Positions 1 through 9,922 of a DNA stretch of 64,000 nt are shown here, in pieces. Position 1 is the stretch's first letter. Every line of letters starts with the position of its first letter. Under the pieces are notes generated by a model. It made no database searches, was not told where the DNA came from, and was given only the letters and a program-made list of their open reading frames with translations. The position numbers and the translations under genes were made by a program. The stretch is from NCBI RefSeq assembly GCF_029784135.1, contig NC_073746.1, forward strand, positions 71,714,042 through 71,778,041, read 5' to 3'. The stretch is from Toxorhynchites rutilus septentrionalis (Eukaryota > Arthropoda > Insecta > Diptera > Culicidae).

Positions 1-346
1 GAATATGGTGTGAATATAACAGGCCAAATGTCTAAAAAGTATAAAAAGTATAACACAAAATAAATATCTCATAGATGGTCTGTTCATGTATTTTTCAACA
101 TTTTGGATTTGACTGGTATAAATGCTTGGATGTTATACAAGCAGACAACAGGAGAAAACATATCGCGACAAGAATTTCTATTTCAGTTGGAGGAGGAACT
201 TGCCACTGAATATCAAGATTTTCAGGAACAAGGAATGAAAAGTATGGAGAAAACTTAAGGAGAATCAAGTGCAATTTCAGAGAGACGAAAAACCTGTCAA
301 ATTGGATGTTGCAAATAGAGGAAAATAATAAACATATGTTCTACAT
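1..346 (+). mobile_element. piggyBac-type transposase C-terminal relic
   Basis: The plus strand encodes a degraded C-terminal piece of a piggyBac-family (DDE_Tnp_1_7) transposase. Readable segments are GVNITGQMSKKY, then after an in-frame TAA the block SHRWSVHVFFNILDLTGIN followed by AWMLYK. This is the usual 'RWP..VFFNILD.AGINAW' stretch after the catalytic core. A shifted frame near 270-325 then gives RRKTCQIGCCK, resembling the cysteine-rich tail that these proteins carry at their C terminus. At least one stop and one frameshift separate the parts, so it is not functional. The window starts inside the element, so its 5' part is not visible. A GC-rich palindromic stretch at about 476-500 (GCGGTCATTTGACCGC) could belong to the downstream terminus, but I could not prove this. 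Confidence 0.8.
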
Positions 347-699
347 GAAAAAGATATGTTTATGGGAAATGTTGAATATTTTATAATTATTACATGATAA
401 TTAATTGTGTTTCATTGTTTATGAAAAATTATGTTTTGATCATAATTGATTTAAAAAAACATAACGTTTATTCGAAAAGCGGTCATTTGACCGCCAGCGG
501 TAGGAATCGGTATATATAAAATGATGGTAGGTTTAGTTTTAAATAGTATTATTCATAGAATTGTGGGATGCATTGTGAAATGCTCCCTCAATGGTTTCCT
601 GTTCAAATAAGATGATTTAATACGGATATTAATGATTGTTAGCATCATTTTCAATATGACGGATAACAGACGCTTTGGGAGTCGTGCTGTCACTTTTAC

Positions 700-1075
700 C
701 GGGAATAAATATAACCCGGATCTTTCGCTAAATTCTAGTAATGTAGCTTAGTACCATACTAGCCCTAAACATCTCCGTCAGAAGAGGGACAGATATCCTT
801 TTTTTTGTAACAGCACTGGATAAATTCTATCTGGTCCTGAAGATTTAAAAGGCTTCAATGAATCCATTGCCCATTCCACCCTTGACCACCTTGACCATTT
901 CTTTAGCTCTATTCTCGTATATGATTGGACAGGACTGAGCTGGGTTGAAGACCTGGGTGTGTTCAGGAGTCATTTGGATTTAGCCTGGGAAGTGCTGATC
1001 TAGTGTATTCAACGAAAACAGCACGAATGAATTCCGAAAAGCCTGCAAACAGGCTTTCCTTAAACAAATTTCTGG
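700..1075 (-). pseudogene. Non-LTR retrotransposon relic, start of reverse transcriptase
   Basis: On the minus strand, 780-905 reads VEWAMDSLKPFKSSGPDRIY then PVLLQK. This matches the entry segment of LINE reverse transcriptases (usual form '..FKSPGPDGI.P.LLQ'). Later codons are interrupted by stops and frameshifts. The same LINE appears to continue upstream, in minus orientation, with its linker and endonuclease at 2430-3150, so a mariner element plus a duplicated segment now separate the two halves. The protein type is an R1/LOA/Jockey-like ORF2; the clade is not resolved. Not functional. Confidence 0.7.
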
Positions 1076-1091
1076 TGATTATCATGAATGT

Positions 1092-1260
1092 CAATGATCT
1101 TCAATTTCGACGTTTCGAACATTATGACGAAAATAAGGATGCAATGAAAAATTAACTTTATGACTTGTTGATGTTGATTTTCATTCCACTGGTGTTCATT
1201 GATAGTTTTGTTTCATATTTATCGACTCTCACTTGAGCAGTAGGTTATCAATACAAGGTA
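1092..1260 (+). repeat. Direct repeat copy A flanking mariner
   Basis: About 169 bp that recurs in the same orientation at 2261-2422. Both copies run from CAATGATCTTCAATTTCGAC to TTATCAATNCAAGGTA with scattered substitutions and small indels between. Copy A ends directly against the left end of the mariner element. It is not coding and carries no recognised motif. Confidence 0.75.
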
Positions 1261-2143
1261 CTACTACATGGGCTGAAAAATTCCGGAATTTTTCAACAGA
1301 TGGCGCCACTAAAAATGAACAAGATTTATTTCGAGAGGTTCATCTGTCACTAGCTTATGTGTGAAGTTTTATGACATTTCGTTTATTTGCTTACAAACTA
1401 CAGTTGTTGAAGTGTCATTACCTGAGCATTCGTATAGAAAATGGAAAGGAGAAGTATCGTATTTTTATCAAATATTGTTTCTATGGGAAAAACCCCTGAA
1501 CAATCAATGCTATGGTTGGCGAAATATTGATCCACTTCTGCTTCTTCGCGAACAACAGTTTATCGGTGGTTTAGTTAATTTAAAATGGGTAAGCACCGCA
1601 GATGCACCTCGCTCTGGAAGGTCAAAAGAGGCTACGAGTCCTGAAATCTCAAAATAAGTGCGTCGCCTCGTTTTGAATGATCGCAAAGTGAAGTTACGCA
1701 AGTCAGTTCAGCCCGTAGGCATTTCAAAAGAACGAGTGGGATACATGTTGCATGACATTTTGGACATGAAAAAAAGATATCCGCGCGACGGGTGCCGCAT
1801 TTTCTGATCGTCGACCAAAAACAGCGGCGCGTTGATGATTCAACAGCCGGTTTGGTGTTGTTGAAGCGTAATCAAATGAACTTCTTTCGACGTTTTGTGA
1901 CAATAGATGAAATGTGGACCCATTACCACATTCCTGAGTTCAATATGCAGTCTGCATAGTGGAACTGAGGCATTTTTCGATAGTTTAAACGTTTCGTACT
2001 ACAGAAAGAGAATAGAAATGTTGGAACCTCGCTATACCAAGTGTATTGCCCTCGGAAGAAACTATATTGAGAATATTTACAGCTCTGCTCAAAAAACGAT
2101 TATTTTCATTAAAAATCCCGGGACTTTTCAGCCCATGTAGTAC
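1261..2143 (+). mobile_element. Deleted mariner-like element with inactive transposase
   Basis: The ends are near-matching inverted repeats (TACTACATGGGCTGAAAA at left, its complement at right) next to TA dinucleotides, as in mariner. Between them are shreds of a mariner transposase. These include DAPRSGR with KEAT near 1600, then KQRRVDDS near 1820, FVTIDEMWTHYH near 1895 (the first catalytic aspartate is in the usual 'VTxDExW' motif), and YRKRIEMLEPRYTKCIALG near 2000, which is the usual C-terminal region. The segment holding the second and third acidic residues (HQDN and SPDLAPSD motifs) is absent, and several frameshifts are present. The length is about 0.88 kb against about 1.3 kb for complete mariners, so this is an internally deleted, dead copy. 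Confidence 0.8.
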
Positions 2144-2260
2144 TATACATTTTCAATGCCGAAGCCGCCAAAAACAAGGAATTCAAGTTATGAACGGCCT
2201 CCCCTAACCATTTATCGATTTCACTCTCAGATTTTCATTGCTTTGATTTTCACTAACACG

Positions 2261-2422
2261 CAATGATCTTCAATTTCGACGTTTCGAACATCATGGTAAA
2301 AATGAAGATGCAATGAAAAATGAACTTAATATAACTTCACATTCATTCCACTGGTGTTCATTAATAGTGTTGCTTCATATTCATCGACTCTGAGTTGAGC
2401 AGTAGGTTATCAATTCAAGGTA
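2261..2422 (+). repeat. Direct repeat copy B flanking mariner
   Basis: Second copy of the 1092-1260 sequence. It ends in CAAGGTA just as copy A does, but is followed by LINE-derived sequence and not by mariner. The two copies bracket the mariner plus about 115 bp of other DNA (2146-2260). Confidence 0.75.
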
Positions 2423-2429
2423 GGCTTAA

Positions 2430-3150
2430 ATTCGCCTTATTTGAATGTCGTGAACGTGAATATTTTCGGCACTGATCATGATACTGAGTTTTTTCCTGGG
2501 AATCGGTTGTATCTCTGATTTCTTTTTTCAGACCACCAAGTTCATCGGCATGATCCTTTGAAGAGCTTTATGAAGTCTTGCTACTACAGGTAACGTGTTT
2601 CTACCTGTTCACGGGTGAACCTCCAATCCCTTCTTTTAGATTTACGGATTTCTTGGCTATATTCTTTTAGTTTTATTTCTGTCCAATCAGAAGTATTTTT
2701 TGTTTTGTTGAAGAGTTTTCTGTGCAGTTGTTTTAAAGCTTTCCAAGTTCTTTGTTCCACCAAGATGTACCCTTACTTGAAGATTTTCATTTCAGTGGAC
2801 AGTTTTTTCAAAGGTACATTTAATATTGATTCAAATTCTGATGAAAGCTTTTCAGTGGAAGAAATACTTTTCACTGATCCTTGATTGATTTTTTCCTGAA
2901 TTTTGAAGTGATAACTATCCCAATTTGTTTTTCTTGGTTCTCTGAATTAAAAGATGATCAGAATTAAAATTAAATAATATATGTTCATGATCAGATAAAG
3001 ATTCTTCATTAGAATCAGGCCACTTATTTATCATGTTTGATAGTTTAGCACTGCAAAGTGTTAGATCAAGAACTTCTTGTCTAATAGAGTTAACAAATGT
3101 TGGTTCGCTTCTGTTTCCGCACATAGGAATTTATTTGTAGAAATTGGACT
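2430..3150 (-). pseudogene. Non-LTR retrotransposon relic, endonuclease and linker
   Basis: Minus-strand codons at 2915-3124 read CGNRSEPTFVNSIRQEVLDL, then TLCSAKL and ESLSDHEHILF. This is the end of an APE-type LINE endonuclease, whose signature is 'N.PTFVN.IR.EVLDLT' followed by the catalytic 'SDH'. Further along, near 2600-2760, a frame with stops gives TWKALKQLHRKLFNKTKNTS and EIRKSKRRDWR, resembling the basic linker between endonuclease and reverse transcriptase in R1/LOA/Jockey-like elements. It is truncated at the 5' side and broken by frameshifts. The RT start of the same orientation is at 700-1075. Confidence 0.75.
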
Positions 3151-4365
3151 GTATTTTATTTTCTGGTAAAATAATCTAAGTCTTCTGATAAATGATAAAT
3201 GACAAATTTGATAAATTTGTGAAATGATCTAATTCGTACGATTGCAGATTCCAGACTGATTGACTCTGCTGTTTCTATCTTCTGAAGAACCTGGCTTGAG
3301 TCTTTCTTCTTCTATTGTTACAAAGGTAACGAATTTCTCTCTTATCTATTCTGGTTTTAGATCAAGTGCAGATCGATCGGGTTCTGCGTAATAATGGAAA
3401 AACTTTCTTCTCGACCAAGCGTGACAGATAACGGCGATAAGCATTTGAATTCTAGGGTGGTTCTGGAAGTTCCCTTTTTGGCGTGAACAGCTACCTCGGT
3501 TACAGATGTTAATATTTTTTGACATTGAATATTCAAGCAAACGTTCGTCGCTGGAGTAGAGTCTTACCACAGTGGAGATTTTCTTACATCTAGATTTTGT
3601 CACAATTATTTTCACCTATATTATTGCATGTTGTTCGCGCTAACGGGTAAATTGCTACCCTGCATTAAGGTGAAGGTGGAAGGAAGCCATTGTAGTTGTA
3701 CAGGTAAAACCACGTGTAAAAATGGGGTAATAGTGTTTGTGAGAGAAGAGTAATTTGTTTCGTTTGTGTTGATTTTTGTTCGTAAATAGATCAATTCACT
3801 TATTAAACTGTGTGGCGCTTCACTGACAAGAGTCTTAGAATACATTTGAAAAAATAACAATTCAATGAAGTAAAGTAAATTATATGAATTATGTGTTCTG
3901 ATGAGCAATTGCCAATATAAATATATATTGAAGGTGTATTTGCATATGACGTAAAATTCTGATTATACGCGAGCGTAACATGAACAAATTTATAACACAT
4001 GCGAATTGGGGCTCTTTTGGTATTAACAAGTTCTTCCGCACAGTAACTCGATGTTGATGATTCCTTCATATTTTCTTTCGTTGATTATATTGTTTTCACA
4101 TGTTCACGTTGGAGATCCTTAACCCTTTTATTAGTTGAGCAAGGCATTTTGATTGAATGTAATACTTTTCCGTTTAATATTTTTGAAAGCATATACTGAG
4201 AGAAATTATTAGTAAATATAACGATTTTTTTGGTAAATGCTGCCAATCTATAGTCATTTTCGACCGTACTAATAAACACATATGTCAAGCAGAACCATGA
4301 TTCGTGAGCCCAAATCGGCTACATTTTCCCGCCGAAAATCCACGTATCAGAATTATATCCTTATT
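3151..4365. other. No recognised gene; one shared 25-bp repeat
   Basis: I see no supported coding region here. Short open frames on the minus strand have no recognisable motif. One notable item is the 25-bp sequence at 3665-3689, which recurs exactly, in inverted orientation, at 6318-6342. Confidence 0.5.
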
Positions 4366-4370
4366 ATACA

Positions 4371-5425
4371 GTGGTAGACATTCGTTTAGCCGCACCCTAT
4401 TTTTATACTACAACTCTCCTGAATTACTGCTTTGAGACTGGAAATGTTGTCAAATTGTCATCCGTTTGCATAGACCATCTCGGCCAGGATTCTCCATAGG
4501 TTCTCTATGGGATTGCAATCGACTGCAAGCAGGTCATTCAAGAAGCGGGATGTCCTTCTCGGCAAACCATGCCTTCGATTGCTTGGAAACGTGGATCTAT
4601 GCATTATCCTGCTGAAAAAACGACATCCTCGGTAGCGTTATTCTCAATATGGCCAATCAAAACGTTCTCCAGTAATTGAGGACACTTTTCGGAGTCCATT
4701 CGGGTGAAAATGAAACAAATGGGAAGCTTGCTGTGATAAGAAATGGCTTCCCACACTGTCAAACTTCCGCCCCCAAAGTTTCGCTTCGATCTCACGGCAT
4801 ACCGTTGACATAAATTGTACTGTAACATCCAAATTGAACTTTTTTCGCCGGAAAATACAACATTTCTCCATTCTAGTTTCCATTCCATGTATTGCCGGGC
4901 GAAAATGAGATAGTTCTGCTTATGGGTGGCGGTCAGTTTCGGCTTCCACATGATATTTGATGACTCGTTCAAGATGCGCGCAGTGTGCCTCTTCGTTACT
5001 GGAACAACCGATTCTGTCCTAATGTATGAGCAGGACATCGTTTCTTGGTTGCTTTGTGTCTTATTCGACCTTTAAGACGCAAAGTAACTTTGGTGTTCCC
5101 ATTTGTTGGTAGTTATATCCCATATTTCTGGCACTATTTAAAGAAATTCCGTACCACTTTCTCAGATCGACCAATTTTTGTTACGATCGAGCGATTAGAA
5201 AACATTTGTTCACTGAATATCTTTATTATTTTCCGCCCTCTTCCGTCAATACCTTTCGCCATTCCTTTAAATTCTACGTAAATCACTAATATGACAAACT
5301 TCTTACGTTGCATATCTAATATTTACCTTGTAAATTGAACATTCTCAAGTATTTTTTCAGAAAACACAGATAAAGGCTTGGTGATTATGCGAAAACCTGA
5401 TTCTTATGCCTTGCGGCTAAACGTA
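4371..5425 (-). mobile_element. Tc1-like transposon with broken transposase
   Basis: Terminal sequences ACATTCGTTTAGCCGCA (left, from 4379) and its near complement GCGGCTAAACGTATGT (right, ending near 5426) match the 'GGCTAAACGTATGT' type of Tc1 end. The minus strand encodes a Tc1 transposase in pieces: an N-terminal helix-turn-helix (SNRSIVTKIGRSEKVVRNFF, 5130-5220), then a 144-codon open frame (4604-5038) with YMEWKLEWRNVVFSGEK, RNFGGGSLTVWEA and NVLIGHIENNATEDVVF. Downstream, out of frame, are QDNA, WFAEKDIPLLE and NPIENLW-like codons. The motif normally written 'FSDEK' reads FSGEK, so the first catalytic aspartate is lost. With this loss and multiple frameshifts the copy is inactive. Confidence 0.85.
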
Positions 5426-5429
5426 TGTT

Positions 5430-6510
5430 TCGGGAAAAAACGACGTTTGAATGTTTATATCCAACGATGCCGCCATGTGTGTGTGATTGTGACGCCCTTT
5501 TAATAAAATTGAATGAAATATACTACCACTATAGCAAATAAGTATCCCGATAAAAAGAACATTCCTAGTTGTTTTGTAAGTGTTGCAAGTTTTTTCCAAG
5601 TGCGATTAAACGAATGTCTATCACTGTACCTCCGTACTGCCTTATGGCAACAATGAAAACGGTTAATACGCGCTTTTATCACCAGTTTTCAGATATAACA
5701 ATATCCAGGTTTACTAATGTAATACAAGCTCTGGTAGGGATGCGGGTTTGTTGACAATATGTACAAAAAATTGTACATTCTACTAATTTTGCATTACCAA
5801 ATATATTCGGTAGTTTTCGATCGAGGCAGTGTAGGCAGCCGTGGCAGTGTTCCGAGCTCTACAATATAATTTTCTTAACCAATGTTAAAGTTGCTAAAAC
5901 TTATATTATAGATCCATTAAACGTAAAAATAATAATTGTATTGATATCAACACAATTTTATTTTATTCATTTTCAAGACATGAAACGCTATGACTCAGGA
6001 ATAACATTTTATTGAGTGGTTTTTATAGCTGTTTCGATGATGTTGTCTGGCATCAGTATCGAAAAAATAACAAACAAAACCATTGCGGAAAATTGAAAAA
6101 TGGAAATTTAACTTTCAGAGCGCTAGCTCGAGTTTTTCGACGTTCTTCAATATACAGTGCGACGGCAGATGAAAATTTAATATCTTGTGGGTAATCGATT
6201 AGAATTTGGTTTGCTTACTTGATGGGAAGTGTGCGAGGAGGATCATTTTCTTCACGCAAAATTATTGATTTTCGAGCGAGAGGTGAGGGAGGGAGATGAA
6301 AGAAATGAGCGCCTTTGTGGCTTCCTTCCACCTTCACCTTAAATACCCGGCATCGGAAGTATAGGAATGAATTTATTATCTTTTCTGAACATTTGAAAAG
6401 CAATCGGACTGCCTGATCTCACCATCTTAACCAACCAACCTGCAGAAATAATTCAGTCTAGAAGAAGAAGTGTTATTGGAATTAAAGAAAAACAAGTTTT
6501 ATACATTTAA
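5430..6510. other. No recognised gene
   Basis: AT-rich DNA with no supported coding frame. It contains the second, inverted copy of the exact 25-bp repeat (6318-6342) also present at 3665-3689. Its final part, up to about 6500, would be the 3' flank of the 196-codon minus-strand frame. Confidence 0.5.
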
Positions 6511-6517
6511 ACAAGGT

Positions 6518-6523
6518 TTTATT
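6518..6523 (-). promoter_or_regulatory. Poly(A) signal AATAAA for the 196-codon frame
   Basis: On the minus strand AATAAA lies about 20 bases after the TAG stop of the 6544-7134 open frame. It would give a very short 3' UTR. It is consistent with a real transcript but is not proof, because AATAAA is common in AT-rich DNA. Confidence 0.4.
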
Positions 6524-6543
6524 TTCATTTTCGCTATATATAT

Positions 6544-7134
6544 CTACATATTTTTATCATTGACATTAATTCTATTCATTGGCGTATACATTGGTCGTAC
6601 CGTTGCTTGTTGAAGAACATCATTGAACCGATGTTGAGGAACAAACTGCCAACCGCTCGCGTGCATTGGATATTGCATTTGATTTACAGGGTATCCTGTA
6701 TGGGGGTCAACCGGAACATTATTGACACTCATCGGTTGCACGTAGCAAACGGGAACAGGATTTGTCGGTCGACGTGCCGCAGGTAACAGTTTGTGGAATG
6801 TGCGTCTAATCACAGTTGCAGTGGAACTGATATCAAATGATGGGTTCAGGAGATGCTGTTTCCACTGTCGATAGAACGAATCTGTTTCAGAGGCCGACTC
6901 CGAATCACACCGACAGTTTGCCAACGATTCGTCGCATGCAGGGCATTTAGTCAAGCTGTTGAGCGACGAACTTTTTGACCGGGCAAAATCGCTAATTGTG
7001 TTCTTTGTATCCGATCCGGAGGCGCTATTTGCTCTAAGGCTGCTTTTATTCAAAACAGAAGGACTTCTTGAGTTGAGTGCGTTAGCTTCCGAGCTAACGT
7101 ATTCTCCGTGTAAAGGTTTAGGTTTGCAGCTCAT
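6544..7134 (-). CDS. Hypothetical protein, 196 residues, probable host gene
   Basis: An uninterrupted 196-codon frame starts in the context ATCAAAATGAGC, close to the insect start consensus, and ends in TAG with AATAAA shortly after. Composition is protein-like and clearly richer in GC than the surroundings. The N-terminal 60 residues are rich in Ser, Ala and Asn and look disordered. Next comes a compact cysteine cluster, CPACDESLANCRC (C-x2-C-x6-C-x-C, about residues 64-76), with an acidic/serine run after it. A basic stretch, VIRRTFHKLLPAARR, is near residue 110. The last 80 residues are rich in Pro, Met, Gln and Val (PVDPHTGYPVNQMQYPMHA). There is no signal peptide or membrane segment. TTACAG lies 10 bases upstream of the start, so a 5' UTR intron is possible. 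I do not recognise the family and assign no function. A four-cysteine metal site is a possibility only. It has none of the stops typical of nearby transposon relics. Confidence 0.6.
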   Translation of the reverse strand: MSCKPKPLHGEYVSSEANALNSRSPSVLNKSSLRANSASGSDTKNTISDFARSKSSSLNSLTKCPACDESLANCRCDSESASETDSFYRQWKQHLLNPSFDISSTATVIRRTFHKLLPAARRPTNPVPVCYVQPMSVNNVPVDPHTGYPVNQMQYPMHASGWQFVPQHRFNDVLQQATVRPMYTPMNRINVNDKNM

Positions 7135-7469
7135 TTTGATGTTTCTGTAATAATAGTTCGATTTCGAATGCTCTCATCTGTTGAAGAATGGTTATTTATA
7201 TTCGCTTTTGGTTAGAATTACCTGGTATCTCCGGTTCATCTGGGTAACAAATATTGCATACATTGATTACCGACGTATCTTCACAAAACTACCTGTTGTA
7301 CTCGACAATACCAGAATTGGATCACTCTCTAAGGGGGATCGATCAAACATGCATATTGTACCCATTAATCGCATCTTAAGACGTTGCGGAAATGAGAAGT
7401 TCTAGGGGGCTGAATCATTGCTCTACGGCAAAAGACTCACCAACTCGATAGTTTTAATAAAAATAAACA

Positions 7470-7577
7470 ATGAAGATGTGTGATTTTTTGTCACTTTTCC
7501 TCACTGTACACTTTTTGGAAACCACCCAGTTTCAGTCATACCCTTCAGAACGGTCCTTTCGAGCAATCCACAGCAAG
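7470..7577 (+). CDS. Candidate first coding exon with signal peptide
   Basis: The ATG in AAACAATGAAG opens 36 codons starting MKMCDFLSLFLTVHFLETTQ, which has the shape of a secretory signal peptide (hydrophobic core at residues 5-15). The frame reaches CAGCAAG followed by GTAAAC, a plausible splice donor at 7578, at phase 0. About 80 bases further, after a long T-rich tract, TCAATACAG (ending 7659) looks like an acceptor. Then only CGCACAG remains before another GTAAGC donor at 7667, so the next exon would be a 7-base microexon, or one of these sites is not used. The next coding exon is not seen. An alternative is a chance frame: reading straight through gives 66 codons. Confidence 0.25.
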
Positions 7578-7669
7578 GTAAACAGAAAAGAAAGGCTCGG
7601 TAAATTTCTTTCGAATTTTTTAATCATTTTTTCAATTTTTATTATTTTTGTCAATACAGCGCACAGGTA

Positions 7670-8940
7670 AGCACAACAATGTTTACCTCTCTTTTCTAAC
7701 AAGAACAAACAAAACAAATCGATCGCAGTAAAATCATCCGTGCTTTTGGAATCCTAGGTAGCAAACAAAAGAAAGCGTGAGGAAGAAATCCTCTAAGAAT
7801 TGGGGAAAATTATGAACTCCGGATAGGATCCGGAGATGGGCCATTACATGCCGGTGATGGGCTCATCATCCACGGAGGCATAAAAAATAGCGAACTTTTG
7901 CAGCGTGTGTCGGGCACAAAGTCGGAACAGAACAGCCGAAAAAATATGAAGAAGCATTTATTTAGTCGTTTGTGGTTCCCTTCGCATTCGCAATAGAGAT
8001 TTTCATTGAAGAAAAATCCATACAGAGACAGAAGAGCAAAAAACGGATACTATAAATTGTGCGATATTTCCCTTCTAGTTTCCCCTTTCCGCTCGGGTGG
8101 ATTACAGCGCATTGAGGATAGGAGATTTCCTTGGGCAGATGGTGCAGTCGAGCTCTGTGTGATATATGCTGCTTAGGCTCCTATCGTTTCTGGGAAAGGA
8201 TATCGGCGGGATGCCGAGCACAAGCAATATTTAGTATTGAGGAAATTTAGTTTCGGTTTGAATATGTTATTGGATAACAACATTTTATTATGTGCCGAAG
8301 GATCTTTTGAATATTGAAACGGTTCGCGAGGGGCATTTTCTCCACCCAGTTGCGCCAGAATGGAACAAAATTTTCATGTACTGTCGACTGTTAAACTCTT
8401 TTTAGTATTTATTTGCTCTCCCCATGGCCATGTAGAGTAACCGGTGGACCATTTTGGTGAAAAAGTGTTTTTTTGTAGACCGTCATCTACTTTCTGTAAC
8501 TGCGCTAGGTTTATGTTGGTGTTATTTGCTGCTTATCCACTAGTGGCGATGTGCAGGGTAATGAGAAAAGCTAACGCCGGGAAGTTATGTTTTCATGTGT
8601 GCAAACAATTTCACAACAGTTTATGGCTCGTAACGACTTTTTCTGTTGGGAAACAGGGACGCGATGTGTGACGTTGCATAGTGCTGTGAAAATAATTTTT
8701 TTTCGTTTTCCTTAATTGCAAAGTTCGGAGCCTAGTGTTTTTGTGTGAATAAACCACATTTGCTTATTTAGAAAATGCATGGAGTAAATGTTTAAACGTC
8801 TGCATCTGGGGCTCAATGTTCGTTCATCTTTTAGGCGTTTAACGGATTTCTTGCACAATTACAAAGTAATCCAAATCCAAATCCAGCTTCCGTAAGAAGT
8901 AAGTCGCCCTTCCAATAAAATTGATTGTATCGTTACTCAG
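7670..8940. other. No recognised gene between candidate exon and array
   Basis: Mixed-composition DNA with no supported coding frame. A small perfect hairpin, CTCCGGATAGGATCCGGAG, lies near 7816. The 75-codon frame near 8444 has no recognisable features. If the exon at 7470 is real, this stretch would be intron. Confidence 0.4.
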
Positions 8941-9349
8941 TTAAACTCTCGCTCGCTTGACTCTCTCTCCAACCCACATCTTTTCTGCTACCGAAGTGAA
9001 AATGTTTCGCTCACTCGCTCGCTTTTCTCTCTCCCAACCCACTTCATTTCTGTCACCGGACTGAACGGTGCCATGGAAGAAATTGGAAATGGTTTCGCTC
9101 ACTTGCCTTCTTGACTCTCTCCCAATCCCACTTCTTATCTGCCACCGATGGCTTATAACCCGGTACTCGATCGGAAATCCATGTAGTTGTAATTGCGAAG
9201 TAACAGGGAAATGGTTCTAATCCCATTTTTTTTCTGCCACCGGAATGAAATAATCTCACTCGCTCACTCGCTTGACTCTCTCCCAATCCCTCTTCTTATC
9301 TGCCATCGGACTGAACGATGGCTTATAACCCGGAACTCAATCCATGTAG

Positions 9350-9502
9350 TTTTTTTTTTATCTGTATTATAGTGACTTTCAACACTTTTGGCTGGCTCGT
9401 CACTGTTACTTCCATTTATGGAAGAATGTCGGGAGTGAGAATTGAACTCGTGACCTTCAGTGTGAGGAATATGGATGCTACCACTACGCTAGATCGCCTT
9501 CA
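9350..9502 (-). mobile_element. tRNA-derived SINE inside the array, copy 1
   Basis: On the minus strand the sequence starts with a tRNA-like head: A-box-like TAGCGTAGTGG, then B-box-like GAGTTCAATTC about 45 bases on. It continues through a short body to an A-rich tail, seen as a T run at 9350-9359 on the plus strand. It is flanked by AATCCATGTAG on both sides (9339-9349 and 9503-9513), a duplication of sequence that occurs once in the uninterrupted array unit. That is a clear insertion target duplication. The head is not a functional tRNA. Confidence 0.75.
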
Positions 9503-9770
9503 AATCCATGTAGTTGTAATTGCGAAGTGAAAGGAAAATGGTTCTAATCCCATTTCTTTTCTGCCACCGGATTGAAATAATCTCACTCGCTCGCTCGCTT
9601 GACTCTCTCCCAATCCCACTTCTTTTCTGCCATCGGACTGGACTGAACGGTGGCATGAAAGAAATGGGAAATGGTCTTGTTCACTCGCCTGCTTGACTCT
9701 CTCCCAATCCCTCTTCTTATCTGCCATCGGACTGAACGATGGCTTATAACCCGGAACTCAATCCATGTAG

Positions 9771-9922
9771 TTTTTTTTTATCTGTATTATAGTGACTTTC
9801 AACACTTTTGGCTGGCTCGTCACTGTTACTTCCATTTATGGAAGAATGTCGGGAGTGAGAATTGAACTCGTGACCTTCAGTGTTAGGAATATGGATGCTA
9901 CCACTACGCTAGATCGCCTTCA
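9771..9922 (-). mobile_element. tRNA-derived SINE inside the array, copy 2
   Basis: Nearly identical to the SINE at 9350-9502 with the same AATCCATGTAG flanks (9760-9770 and 9923-9933). Flanking array sequence matches too, at an offset of 420 bp. The copy therefore arose by duplication of the array unit after one insertion, not by a second transposition. Confidence 0.75.
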
